Counted from the first letter of the stretch, positions 1-6,315 are shown. The stretch: DNA of 9,758 bases from Spirochaetales bacterium (GCA_004525355.1 SPCK01000053.1:1-9758), one strand, 5' to 3'. The notes: a model not told the origin generated them from the letters alone. Numbers and translations: made by a program.

Positions 1-308
1 CCCTCCGAGTCTCGCTCGGTGTAGGTTTCCTCGTATTCCCGGGTAACGGTGGATCGGTACCAGGCACAGGGGATTCCGGCCATCTCCGATCTCAGTGGAT
101 TTGTGCACTCGACGACGCCCTTGAGTTCGGCTGCCCGGGTGAATGAACCTGCCCCGATCTCGCCCGCCACGTCCGCCGCCATCGTAGCCAGTTCCGCCGC
201 GTTGGTGGTTTCGGTGGCCAGCATGTCAAAGGCTTTCTTGCCCTGGCCGCGCGACAAGGCGAAGAGGACGGCAGCCGCGATTCCCAAGCCGATAGGGATG
301 AATATCAT
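1..308 (-). CDS. GIDE-like domain membrane protein, N-terminal part (runs off left edge)
   Basis: The complement is open from an ATG at 308 to the window edge, giving 102 complete residues with no stop. Residues 1-18 (MIFIPIGLGIAAAVLFAL) form one hydrophobic segment followed by Ser-Arg and lysines, which fits an N-terminal anchor with the rest in the cytoplasm. After a helical linker rich in Ala, Glu and Thr comes KGVVEC (63-68), then PLRSEMAGIPCAWY (71-84) and an acidic, Tyr-rich strand. This pattern (a G-V-x-C strand, P-L-x-S, then P-C-x-Y) is what I know from the GIDE domain shared with mitochondrial E3 ligase MUL1; bacterial members usually lack the RING part. The start at 308 is chosen because GGAGG lies 5 nt upstream. 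An in-frame ATG at 326 has only a weak AGGA. Function in bacteria is unclear to me. It is divergent from recO. The family call is by eye. Confidence 0.62.
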   Translation of the reverse strand, partial: MIFIPIGLGIAAAVLFALSRGQGKKAFDMLATETTNAAELATMAADVAGEIGAGSFTRAAELKGVVECTNPLRSEMAGIPCAWYRSTVTREYEETYTERDSE

Positions 309-313
309 GTAGG

Positions 314-318
314 CCTCC
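314..318 (-). promoter_or_regulatory. Shine-Dalgarno site of the GIDE-like gene
   Basis: GGAGG on the minus strand, 5 nt before the ATG at 308. It decides between this start and the in-frame ATG at 326, which would add six residues (MLLEAY) and has no comparable site. Confidence 0.7.
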
Positions 319-357
319 AGTAGCATTATCCTGATACCGTCGAGGATTAAAGGCTGT

Positions 358-373
358 GAATCGTCGACGATTC
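358..373. promoter_or_regulatory. Perfect 16-bp palindrome in a divergent intergenic region (candidate operator)
   Basis: GAATCGTCGACGATTC reads identically on both strands. It lies 50-65 bp upstream of the minus-strand GIDE-like start and 93-108 bp upstream of the recO start. On the minus strand a TTTAAT at 351-346 could serve as a -10 box (5 of 6 matches) but has no recognisable -35. The palindrome would cover the -35/spacer area of that promoter, the usual place for a regulator that acts when the -35 is poor. Which factor binds is not visible. A fully symmetric 16-mer is unlikely by chance in a gap this short, but this remains one site only. Confidence 0.45.
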
Positions 374-427
374 GTCATCAAGTCTCGTTCCGGACGGCTT
401 TATGCGCAAGGGCGGATCACGTCGATA

Positions 428-456
428 TTGACAGGCGTGTCCAGCGCGGCGATACT
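428..456 (+). promoter_or_regulatory. Candidate sigma70-type promoter of recO
   Basis: A perfect TTGACA at 428-433 is followed after 17 bp by GATACT at 451-456 (4 of 6 matches to TATAAT). Transcription would be expected to begin near 463, about three bases before the recO ATG at 466. That agrees with the lack of any Shine-Dalgarno sequence ahead of recO and suggests a leaderless or nearly leaderless message. Confidence 0.5.
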
Positions 457-465
457 CGGCTTTCC

Positions 466-1272
466 ATGGCAGACCGTTCGTCGTCCTTCGAAGCAGTCGT
501 CCTTCGCGTCCGGGAGAGTCCCGCCGGGGACCGGATCGTGAGCCTCCTGTGCGACGAGGATGGGGTCCTCGATGCTTTCGCGTTCGGCGGACCCAAGAGC
601 AAGCTTCGCTCCCTGGCTGCTCCCTGGCATGCCGGCAGGGCCTGGGTCTACCGCGATTCCGCTCGCGGTTTGACCAAGTTGACGGATTTTGACGCTCAGT
701 ACGATTTTGCCGCGATCCGTGAGAGTCTTTCCACGATCGGCGCGGCCTCACTCGCTGGCGAGCTGATAATGGCGACTTCAGCACTGGGAGGAGACGGCGC
801 CGACGCCCGCGCGCTGTTCATGGACCTGCTCGCCGCTCTCTGTTCCTCCCCGAACGGCGATCCGGGCTTGACCGCTGCCAGGGATGACGCCGCTCGCGCC
901 GCCCGATCCGATCGAGCCCTGACCCAGTTCTGCCTGCGTGCGGTCTCCCTCATGGGGGTCATGCCCGATCCAGCAGAATGCGGTTCCTGCGCTGGCCAAA
1001 TTTTTCCCGATACGGTACACTCGTACTCCCGACGCGCTGGGGCTTTTCTGTGTCGCCGGTGCGCTGGTGAGGAGCATGTATCCGGGGCATTGGTCGCGAT
1101 TCCACCGGGCGCCCTGGCGTGGTTGGCCGCTACCCTTTCCCAGCCTTTCGGGACGGCGATGCGGTCGGGGCTTTCGGATGGCGCGCTTTCGGCCATCAAG
1201 GCCTGTGCCCTTGATCTGGCGGGCAAGGCTGCCCATGGCCGCTTGAAAACCTTGGATAGCGGACTCGTATGA
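466..1272 (+). CDS. recO: DNA repair protein RecO
   Basis: A 268-residue protein of normal RecO length. RecO works with RecR (and RecF) to displace SSB and load RecA on single-stranded gaps, and can anneal complementary strands. The N-terminus (FEAVVLRVRESPAGDRIVSLL, about residues 8-28) matches the opening strand of the RecO OB-fold, with the usual bias for D-R-I-V. The domain runs to about residue 80. A helical middle follows, then a four-cysteine zinc site (C172, C175, C196, C199, as CGSC and CRRC) characteristic of many bacterial RecO proteins, then a helical C-terminus. The ATG at 466 puts the OB strand at the expected position. No Shine-Dalgarno precedes it, but a promoter ends ten bases upstream. 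The stop overlaps the thpR start by ATGA, so the two form a coupled pair. recJ in the same window belongs to the same repair route. Confidence 0.9.
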   Translation: MADRSSSFEAVVLRVRESPAGDRIVSLLCDEDGVLDAFAFGGPKSKLRSLAAPWHAGRAWVYRDSARGLTKLTDFDAQYDFAAIRESLSTIGAASLAGELIMATSALGGDGADARALFMDLLAALCSSPNGDPGLTAARDDAARAARSDRALTQFCLRAVSLMGVMPDPAECGSCAGQIFPDTVHSYSRRAGAFLCRRCAGEEHVSGALVAIPPGALAWLAATLSQPFGTAMRSGLSDGALSAIKACALDLAGKAAHGRLKTLDSGLV

Positions 1273-1856
1273 GGTGTTTCGTCGCGCTGGTACCCCCGTC
1301 GACGTATCTTGGGGAATTGGCGCTTTATATCGAGGAATATTCGAAAATGGCCCCTGATTGGCGCTGGGTCAGGCCGGAAGGGGCGCACATGACCCTGGCG
1401 TTCCTGGGCGAGATTGGGGCAAGGGCGATGGGCGTCGCGGCCGAGGCCGTGCAAGCGGTATCAGGGCGCCCCCTCGCTCCGTTGATTCGCTTCGGGCGGC
1501 CGCAGGGCTTTCCGGCTCGTTCAACGCCCCGCGTATGGTGCCTTTCGCCGGTATCGGGAATCGACGCAATGCGGGAGCTGTGGCGTGCGTTCAATAGTGA
1601 GCTTGCGGCGCGAACCGATGCCGCGGGTCTTGCTCCCCTCAACCGGGACTGGGCGCGTGGCAGGCCGTTGGCGCTGCACCTGACACTGGCTCGTCCGAAG
1701 CATAGGGGGGCTCGTCTTCCGGATGGCGGTAACCTGCCCGGTATCCTGGCGGAAGAGCTGGAATGCCGGCGAATTGTCCTGTTCGATTCGGTGACCGGCA
1801 CGGGCGGCGCTCGTTATCGGGTCGTCTCGGAGGCCATTGTATCACCAATGATTTGA
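1269..1856 (+). CDS. thpR: RNA 2',3'-cyclic phosphodiesterase (LigT/ThpR family)
   Basis: A 195-residue member of the 2H phosphoesterase family. Its two catalytic H-x-T motifs are both present and well spaced: HMTL with H40 and T42, and HLTL with H137 and T139. The first sits in the typical context W-V-R-P-E-G-x-H-M-T-L-A-F-L-G. Family members hydrolyse 2',3'-cyclic phosphate ends of RNA and in vitro can join tRNA halves by 2'-5' bonds; the physiological role in bacteria is unsettled. The N-terminal MRCFVAL is the usual first strand, which supports this start. The ATG overlaps the recO stop (ATGA) and I see no Shine-Dalgarno, so translation probably depends on ribosomes finishing recO. Pairing with recO implies co-expression, not necessarily shared function. 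Confidence 0.9.
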   Translation: MRCFVALVPPSTYLGELALYIEEYSKMAPDWRWVRPEGAHMTLAFLGEIGARAMGVAAEAVQAVSGRPLAPLIRFGRPQGFPARSTPRVWCLSPVSGIDAMRELWRAFNSELAARTDAAGLAPLNRDWARGRPLALHLTLARPKHRGARLPDGGNLPGILAEELECRRIVLFDSVTGTGGARYRVVSEAIVSPMI

Positions 1857-2032
1857 ATTGCCGCGCAAAGGGCAAGCAGCCGCGACTGTAGCGGCGTAAC
1901 GGGGTGTAGAACGACCATGAATCGGTTTTTGGCACACAGCCAATGCGGGGAGGCATCCGGTGATTCCCCGCAATCCAGACGGTGTTCCCTTGGTAGTTGC
2001 CATGGGAAACGCCCGAGAACGAGGAGCTGTCC
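1857..2032 (+). promoter_or_regulatory. Structured leader / intergenic region upstream of pdp
   Basis: This 176-nt gap contains three good hairpins on the plus strand. At 1879-1895, GCCGC and GCGGC enclose a 7-nt loop. At 1944-1972, TGCGGGGA pairs with TCCCCGCA; inside it a GGC bulge is followed by ATC/GAT closing a CGGT tetraloop, giving 11 pairs. At 1981-2013, GGTGT and TCCC pair with ACGCC and GGGA across one bulged A, then a T-T mismatch, then TGG/CCA around a TAGTTG loop. The last ends 7 nt before the pdp Shine-Dalgarno. None is followed by a proper T-run, so they do not look like intrinsic terminators. I found no convincing promoter. The region may be a cis-acting RNA of pdp or simply a structured spacer. 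Confidence 0.4.
2021..2026 (+). promoter_or_regulatory. Shine-Dalgarno site of pdp
   Basis: GAGGAG followed by 6 nt and the ATG at 2033. It fixes the pdp start there rather than at an in-frame TTG at 1997, which lies in a hairpin loop and would add twelve residues unlike the family. Confidence 0.8.
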
Positions 2033-3343
2033 ATGAGAGCGGTTGATATCATAATGAAGAAACGCGACGGCCATGAGCTGTCGCGTGAGGAATTGGCGTT
2101 CATCGTGAATGGCTACGTAAGCAGCGAGATTCCCGAGTACCAGATTTCCAGCTGGCTCATGGCAGTATTCTTCCGCGGCATGAGCTTTCGGGAAACAGCC
2201 GACCTGACCGACCTTATGCTCCGTTCCGGCTCTGTCATGAACCTTTCGGGTCTGGCGGGCCCCTTCGTGGACAAGCATTCGACCGGCGGTGTGGGCGACA
2301 AGGTATCCCTGGTCCTGGCGCCGATCGCAGCGGCTTGCGGCATCAAGGTTCCCATGATGTCAGGTCGCGCCCTGGGCCACACCGGTGGGACCCTGGACAA
2401 GCTCGAGAGCATCCCCGGCTATACAACCCGGCTGGACGAGGCGAGCTTCCGCGAATTCATCGGCCGCGACGGCTTTGCCATGACCGGTCAGACCGACGCC
2501 ATCGTTCCCGCGGACAAGAAGCTGTATTCCCTCAGGGACGTGACGGGTACGGTTGAATCTGTCCCGCTCATTACAGCGAGCATCCTTTCCAAGAAGGTCG
2601 CCGAGGGCGCCGACGCCCTGGTTTTCGACGTCAAGAGCGGACCAGGCGCCTTCATGAAGACCGAGGAGGACGCGGAGCGATTGGCTACCAGCCTGGTCAG
2701 GACGGGACAGGCCATGGGGAAGCGTATCGTAGGCGTCATTACCGATATGACAGAACCCTTGGGCGACAAGGTGGGCAATTTCCTCGAGGTGGAAGAATCC
2801 ATCGACTGCCTCAAGGGAGGCGGCCCAGCCGACATGATGGAAGTAACGTACCGCCTGACGTCGTGGATGCTCGTCGCGGGTGGGGTGGCCAAGGATATCG
2901 CCCAGGCTGAAACCATGTGCCGGGAAGCCGTTTCGTCCGGGAAAGCATATGAACTTTTCCTGCGCAACGTGCGCAACCAGGGCGGCGACGCGGAAAAAAT
3001 GCAGGCTCTCTATGGAAACTGGCGGTCCAGGTACTCGCGCGAACTCAAGGCCCCGCGGACCGGGTATGTGGCCTCAATCGACGCGTACAAGATCGGCCTG
3101 GCTGGCGTATACTTGGGGGTCGGACGCGACAGGACCACCGATCCCGTGCAACCAGACGTCGGTTTTATTTTCAAGGCACGAAAGGGCGCAAAGGTAGGCG
3201 AGGGCGACCTGGTGGCGACCGTATACGGCAAGGACGATGCATCCCTGGACGCGGCCTGGCCCCTGATTTCGGGATCCTTGACCGTTTCCGACAACAAGCC
3301 CGTCACATCGCCGCTCATTATCAAGGAAATTACCGCATTATGA
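2033..3343 (+). CDS. pdp: Pyrimidine-nucleoside phosphorylase
   Basis: A 436-residue enzyme of the thymidine/pyrimidine-nucleoside phosphorylase family at normal length. It cleaves uridine, thymidine or deoxyuridine with phosphate to the free base and (deoxy)ribose 1-phosphate. Visible signatures in order: MRAVDIIMKKRDG at the start; the phosphate loop KHSTGGVGDK (81-90); the family signature SGRALGHTGGTLDKLE (110-125); YSLRDV with R168; and SILSKK with S183 and K187. R168, S183 and K187 are the positions I recall as the base-binding residues in bacterial PyNP. The C-terminal domain (about 340-436) is the mobile alpha/beta domain with D-x-x-x-I-G. The dual-specificity PyNP name is preferred over deoA, but thymidine-only specificity cannot be excluded. 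The stop overlaps the recJ start by ATGA. The uracil it makes could be reused by the Upp-type enzyme further right. Confidence 0.93.
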   Translation: MRAVDIIMKKRDGHELSREELAFIVNGYVSSEIPEYQISSWLMAVFFRGMSFRETADLTDLMLRSGSVMNLSGLAGPFVDKHSTGGVGDKVSLVLAPIAAACGIKVPMMSGRALGHTGGTLDKLESIPGYTTRLDEASFREFIGRDGFAMTGQTDAIVPADKKLYSLRDVTGTVESVPLITASILSKKVAEGADALVFDVKSGPGAFMKTEEDAERLATSLVRTGQAMGKRIVGVITDMTEPLGDKVGNFLEVEESIDCLKGGGPADMMEVTYRLTSWMLVAGGVAKDIAQAETMCREAVSSGKAYELFLRNVRNQGGDAEKMQALYGNWRSRYSRELKAPRTGYVASIDAYKIGLAGVYLGVGRDRTTDPVQPDVGFIFKARKGAKVGEGDLVATVYGKDDASLDAAWPLISGSLTVSDNKPVTSPLIIKEITAL

Positions 3344-5463
3344 AATGGAACAAGCGCGACGTTTCTCCCGTGGCCATCCGTGAACTGGCCGAGCGCTTCG
3401 GGCTGCCCTTGCTGGAAGCCTCCATCCTCGCGCGTCGCGGAGTGACCGCTCCCGAAGACGTAATGTACTATCTGGAGGACGATCCGCGCTTCCTGCATAA
3501 TCCCTTCCTTTTCGATGGCATGGAGGATACGGTCGACCGCATTCTTACCGCCGTCGACGAAGAGGAAAAGGTAATGGTCTTTGGCGATCGCGACGCGGAC
3601 GGCGTCACGGCCACCACGCTGATGGTTGAATCGCTCCGTTCCCTGGGGTTGGACGTTCGCTTTCGGCTTCCAGCAGAAAACGAGAAGTATGGGCTCTCAA
3701 GGCAGGCCATAGACGAGTTCGCAGCCGACTACGGCAGCCTTGTCATAACCGTGGATTGCGGCATCTCGAACCATGCCGAGATAAGCTACGCGGCCGGCAA
3801 GGGTGTGGACGTCATTGTCCTTGATCATCACGTCATGCAGGCGGACGAGCCGCCGCCAGCTTTGGCCCTCATCGACCCCAAGGTGCCGGATTCTGGGTAT
3901 CCTTTTCGTGACCTGTCCGGTTGCGGCGTAGCCTACAAGGTTGCCTGGGCCCTCCGCTTCGCCCGGAGCGGCTTGTACAAACAACAGGTAGCCCTCCTCA
4001 ACGTGCGCCCGGTCAACGATGCCTACGTGGTCGAGGCCGTTCGAATGTCCAACTTGGCCGAGGCCGGGCGCCTTACCGAGACCATTGTGCCTGGCATGGT
4101 CGAACTGGACAAGACGAGGCTCGTGCCGTTCCTTCGGGACCGTCAGATCTTCGTCTGGGACGGCGAGTTGCAGAAGCGCCTCCTGGCCAAGGCTTTGGGA
4201 AAAGCCGCAGAGGTGAATTTTTACGATATCAGGCAGGACGTCGCGCGCGTCATACCTCAATCGGCCGGTGCGAGCCTCCTTCGACTGTCTGAAATTTCAA
4301 AACTGGGAAAATACAGCGACCGGACTCCCGGCGAGCTCGATACGTTCGCGAGCCTGTTCGTATCCTTCGCTCTTCGCACTTCGGGAATCAATACGGAGAG
4401 CGACCTGGACGCATTGCAGCTCGTGGCCCTTTCCACTGTCGCCGACCTCATGCCGCTGCGGGACGAGAACCGCATTTTGGTCAGACAGGGGCTCGCGGCG
4501 TTCAACCGCAAGCCGAGGCGGGGATTGGCCGAGCTGATGGCCAGGCAGAACCCGACTGGCAAGCGCATTGGTGCGATAGACGCAGCCTGGCAGATCACGC
4601 CGGTGATAAACGCGGCAGGCAGGATGGGCGAGCCGGAAACGGCGGTACGTCTCCTATTGTCCGACGACGCCTCCGAGCGGGCCGCCTGTGCGGATCGGCT
4701 CCTCGAGCTGAACCAGGAACGTCGAAACCTCGGCGCTTCGTGCTGGGAGGCCATGTACCCGATCGCCAGGAGCGCCGCCGAGGCCGCCGGGGGCAAGTTC
4801 GTCATCGTCGGCGATGCTTCAATACATCGTGGCATAACCGGGATCCTGGCGAGCCGCTTCGCTGATACGTTCAAGGCACCTGCGGTAGCCGCCACGTTCA
4901 TGCCGGACGGAACGGCCGTGGGATCTGTCCGCAGCGCGCGAGGATTCAACGTAAAGGGGCTCCTCGAGCATTGCTCCGAGCTGTTCATCGACTACGGAGG
5001 GCATGACGCGGCCGCCGGCTTCAGCATGACGGCGGACCAATGGCCACGCTTTGTGCAGATGGCAGGCACCTATCTTTCTGGAGTAGATCTGGATAGCGCC
5101 GAAGAAGTTATAGACGTGGACGCGGAGCTACCGCACGAGTACGTGCGTCCTGACTTGGCAGAGCTGGCAAACCGATTTGAACCCTACGGTGAGGCATGCC
5201 CTCAATTGGTATTCATGGCAAGGTCCGTACCCATAGCCGCGGTGGACATAGTCGGCAAGACCGAGAAGAGCCACTTGAAGCTGACCCTGGATTTCGGTAA
5301 GCATAAGTGGCCGGCGCTCTGGTGGAGCGCGGCCGACAAATACGAACGTGAGTTCAACCTGTCAGATCGCCTGGATATTCTGTTCAAGGTCAGCAAGAAT
5401 TTCTGGAACGGGGTGGAAAGCCCCCAACTGGTGATCGTCGACGCCCGACGCGCGGAACGATAA
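3340..5463 (+). CDS. recJ: Single-stranded-DNA-specific exonuclease RecJ with an extra internal domain
   Basis: A 707-residue DHH-family nuclease that degrades single-stranded DNA 5' to 3' in RecFOR repair and mismatch repair. Metal-binding motifs are intact: GDRDADG (82-88; D83, D85, D87), VDCG with D139, DHH (162-164) and IDP with D179. Then come GCGVAYK (194-200), VADLMPL with ENR (368-378), NAAGRMG (424-430), IHRGITG (495-501) and the DHHA1 motif GGHDAAAGF (553-561), followed by the C-terminal OB domain. Canonical RecJ goes from the GCGVAYK helix almost directly to the VADLMPL motif; here about 125 extra residues (roughly 222-345) lie between them. The ATG overlaps the pdp stop by ATGA and lacks a close Shine-Dalgarno (AAGGA is 14-15 nt away), so it is probably translationally coupled. 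No terminator follows it. Confidence 0.93.
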   Translation: MKWNKRDVSPVAIRELAERFGLPLLEASILARRGVTAPEDVMYYLEDDPRFLHNPFLFDGMEDTVDRILTAVDEEEKVMVFGDRDADGVTATTLMVESLRSLGLDVRFRLPAENEKYGLSRQAIDEFAADYGSLVITVDCGISNHAEISYAAGKGVDVIVLDHHVMQADEPPPALALIDPKVPDSGYPFRDLSGCGVAYKVAWALRFARSGLYKQQVALLNVRPVNDAYVVEAVRMSNLAEAGRLTETIVPGMVELDKTRLVPFLRDRQIFVWDGELQKRLLAKALGKAAEVNFYDIRQDVARVIPQSAGASLLRLSEISKLGKYSDRTPGELDTFASLFVSFALRTSGINTESDLDALQLVALSTVADLMPLRDENRILVRQGLAAFNRKPRRGLAELMARQNPTGKRIGAIDAAWQITPVINAAGRMGEPETAVRLLLSDDASERAACADRLLELNQERRNLGASCWEAMYPIARSAAEAAGGKFVIVGDASIHRGITGILASRFADTFKAPAVAATFMPDGTAVGSVRSARGFNVKGLLEHCSELFIDYGGHDAAAGFSMTADQWPRFVQMAGTYLSGVDLDSAEEVIDVDAELPHEYVRPDLAELANRFEPYGEACPQLVFMARSVPIAAVDIVGKTEKSHLKLTLDFGKHKWPALWWSAADKYEREFNLSDRLDILFKVSKNFWNGVESPQLVIVDARRAER
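4003..4374 (+). other. Extra segment inside RecJ resembling a degenerate DnaQ-type exonuclease fold
   Basis: RecJ residues about 222-345. By eye the order of elements follows a DEDDh exonuclease. A strand DAYVVEAVRM with RLTETIVPG resembles the D-x-I-I-E-I-G-A-V and F-x-x-x-V-x-P-G strands. IFVWDGELQKRLL (270-282) sits where V-A-H-N-x-x-F-D is expected. FYDIRQDVARVIP resembles the D-T-L-x-L-A-R-x-x-P helix. SDRTPGELDTFASLF (326-340) sits where H-R-A-x-x-D-A-x-x-T-A-x-L-F is expected. The catalytic residues are replaced (His-Asn by W273-D274, Asp by Q278, His by D327), so it is probably not catalytic and may be structural or bind DNA or a partner. The boundaries are approximate. Confidence 0.45.
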
Positions 5464-5525
5464 CCGGGGATTTCCATTCATCCAAGGCTTTCTGTAGGTT
5501 CTTGAGTGCCTCAGCAAGAAAACTC

Positions 5526-5554
5526 TGGTCGAGCCACAGTCCATCTGCTATACT
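5526..5554 (+). promoter_or_regulatory. Candidate extended -10 promoter upstream of pduL
   Basis: TGCTATACT at 5546-5554 combines a TG extension with a 5-of-6 match to TATAAT (TATACT, 5549-5554). A poor -35 (TGGTCG, 5526-5531) lies 17 bp upstream, as is usual when the -10 is extended. Transcription would begin near 5561, giving a leader of about 64 nt. A small hairpin (GCCG and TA pairing with TA and CGGC, 5594-5610) lies just ahead of the Shine-Dalgarno. Confidence 0.5.
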
Positions 5555-5614
5555 CAAAGGGGCGTCTGAAAAACTCTTCCCCACAATACAACAGCCGGTA
5601 ATCATACGGCGACC

Positions 5615-5619
5615 AGGAG
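5615..5619 (+). promoter_or_regulatory. Shine-Dalgarno site of pduL
   Basis: AGGAG followed by 5 nt and the ATG at 5625. It supports that start over the open frame that continues upstream to a TTG at 5502. Confidence 0.75.
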
Positions 5620-5624
5620 ATACC

Positions 5625-6209
5625 ATGTCTGAAAACGGCGTTATCGTAAACCTTTCCAACCATCACATGCACGTTTCCAAGGAAGACTTGGCGGCTCTGT
5701 TCGGAGTTGGCCATGGGCTGACCAAAACCAAGGACCTCATGCAACCCGGGCAATTTGCCTGCGCCGAGACTGTCACGATACGAGGCCCAAAGGGCGCCAT
5801 TAGCGGTGTCCGCATACTGGGGCCGGAGCGCAAGGAAACCCAATGTGAGATTCTGTCCAGCGAAGTATTCAAACTCGGTGTCCCCGGATGCCCCGTACGC
5901 GAATCGGGAAAGCTCGACGGATCCATGGGCTTCATCATCGAAGGGCCGGCAGGTACGGTTAACAAGGACAAGGGGCTGATCATCGCAAAGCGCCATATCC
6001 ACTTCGACCCCAAGAGTGCCCAGGAATTCGGCGTCAGGGATAATGAGCTCGTCGACCTCAAGGTCGGCGGAGAACGCGGGGCGGTCTTCCACAACCTCGT
6101 GGCGCGGGTCAACGAGAATTATGCCCTGGAATGCCATCTGGATTTTGACGAGGGCAATGCCGTGGGCATCGCTTCCGGAGTCCAGTGCGAGGTAATTCGC
6201 AAGAGCTGA
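5625..6209 (+). CDS. pduL: Phosphate propanoyltransferase / phosphotransacylase, PduL family
   Basis: A 194-residue enzyme that exchanges CoA for phosphate on acyl-CoA, giving propanoyl or acetyl phosphate; it is unrelated in fold to the Pta type. Both zinc-binding histidine motifs are visible: NHHMHVS near the N-terminus (H14, H16) and AKRHIHFDP (H124, H126), the tandem repeat of the PduL barrel. Other family marks are LFG (25-27), GPKG (54-57), ILGPERKETQ (64-73), PVRESG (90-95) and HLDFDEGNA (171-179). Microcompartment versions carry an N-terminal encapsulation helix; this one begins directly at the first strand. With its own promoter, a terminator and no shell genes nearby it looks like a cytosolic enzyme, probably feeding acetate or propionate kinase. 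Acetyl-CoA versus propanoyl-CoA preference cannot be read from sequence. Confidence 0.9.
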   Translation: MSENGVIVNLSNHHMHVSKEDLAALFGVGHGLTKTKDLMQPGQFACAETVTIRGPKGAISGVRILGPERKETQCEILSSEVFKLGVPGCPVRESGKLDGSMGFIIEGPAGTVNKDKGLIIAKRHIHFDPKSAQEFGVRDNELVDLKVGGERGAVFHNLVARVNENYALECHLDFDEGNAVGIASGVQCEVIRKS

Positions 6210-6241
6210 ATGCGGCAGGGCCATCCACTGGCCTCCGTGAC

Positions 6242-6268
6242 AGGCGGCCAATACGGCCGCCTTTTTTT
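6242..6268 (+). terminator. Rho-independent terminator after pduL
   Basis: AGGCGGCC (6242-6249) and GGCCGCCT (6255-6262) pair perfectly over 8 bp around an AATAC loop, followed by an unbroken run of T to 6268. It is 33 nt past the pduL stop and ends about 48 nt before the next gene, so it should separate pduL from the upp-TPR unit. Confidence 0.93.
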
Positions 6269-6305
6269 GTGCATCTGGCAGAGTGCACCGGATGTGATTG
6301 CATAC

Positions 6306-6310
6306 GGAGG
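6306..6310 (+). promoter_or_regulatory. Shine-Dalgarno site of the upp-type gene
   Basis: GGAGG lies 5 nt before the ATG at 6316 but only 2 nt before the adjacent in-frame ATG at 6313. The spacing favours 6316. I see no clear promoter in the 47 bases between the preceding terminator and this start. Confidence 0.75.
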
Positions 6311-6315
6311 AAATG

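Noticed and set aside
356..541. Small plus-strand frame crossing the recO start
   Set aside because: It overlaps recO in another frame, has no ribosome site, and its product is basic and low in recognisable structure; the region is better explained as a divergent promoter region.
696..1454. Minus-strand open frame of 252 codons over recO and thpR
   Set aside because: It lies opposite two genes with clear catalytic or zinc motifs and spans their junction; the product is Ala/Pro/Arg-rich as expected from a shadow frame.
1913..1930. Possible weak terminator after thpR (GACC, 7-nt loop, GGTT, then T)
   Set aside because: Only four pairs including a G-T wobble, and the T-run is partly used in the stem; too weak to call.
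1885..1980. Words resembling a cobalamin riboswitch (CGACTGTA, then CCGGTGATTCCCCGC and an AGCCAATG)
   Set aside because: The pieces occur in the wrong order for the B12 box architecture, the 3' AGCCAGGAGACCTGCC-type box is absent, and the GGGG/CCCC part is explained by a simple hairpin. A covariance-model search would settle it.
4257..4988. Minus-strand open frame of 243 codons within recJ
   Set aside because: It is opposite the conserved DHHA1 region of recJ, and its Ser/Arg/Ala-rich product matches no family I know.
5499..5520. Inverted repeat TTCTTG/CAAGAA after recJ
   Set aside because: Six AT-rich pairs with a 10-nt loop and no T-run on either strand; not a convincing terminator.
5502..5624. 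Upstream extension of the pduL frame from a TTG, adding 41 residues that could mimic an encapsulation peptide
   Set aside because: The extension would span the extended -10 promoter and the Shine-Dalgarno of the ATG at 5625, has no ribosome site of its own, and no microcompartment genes are nearby.
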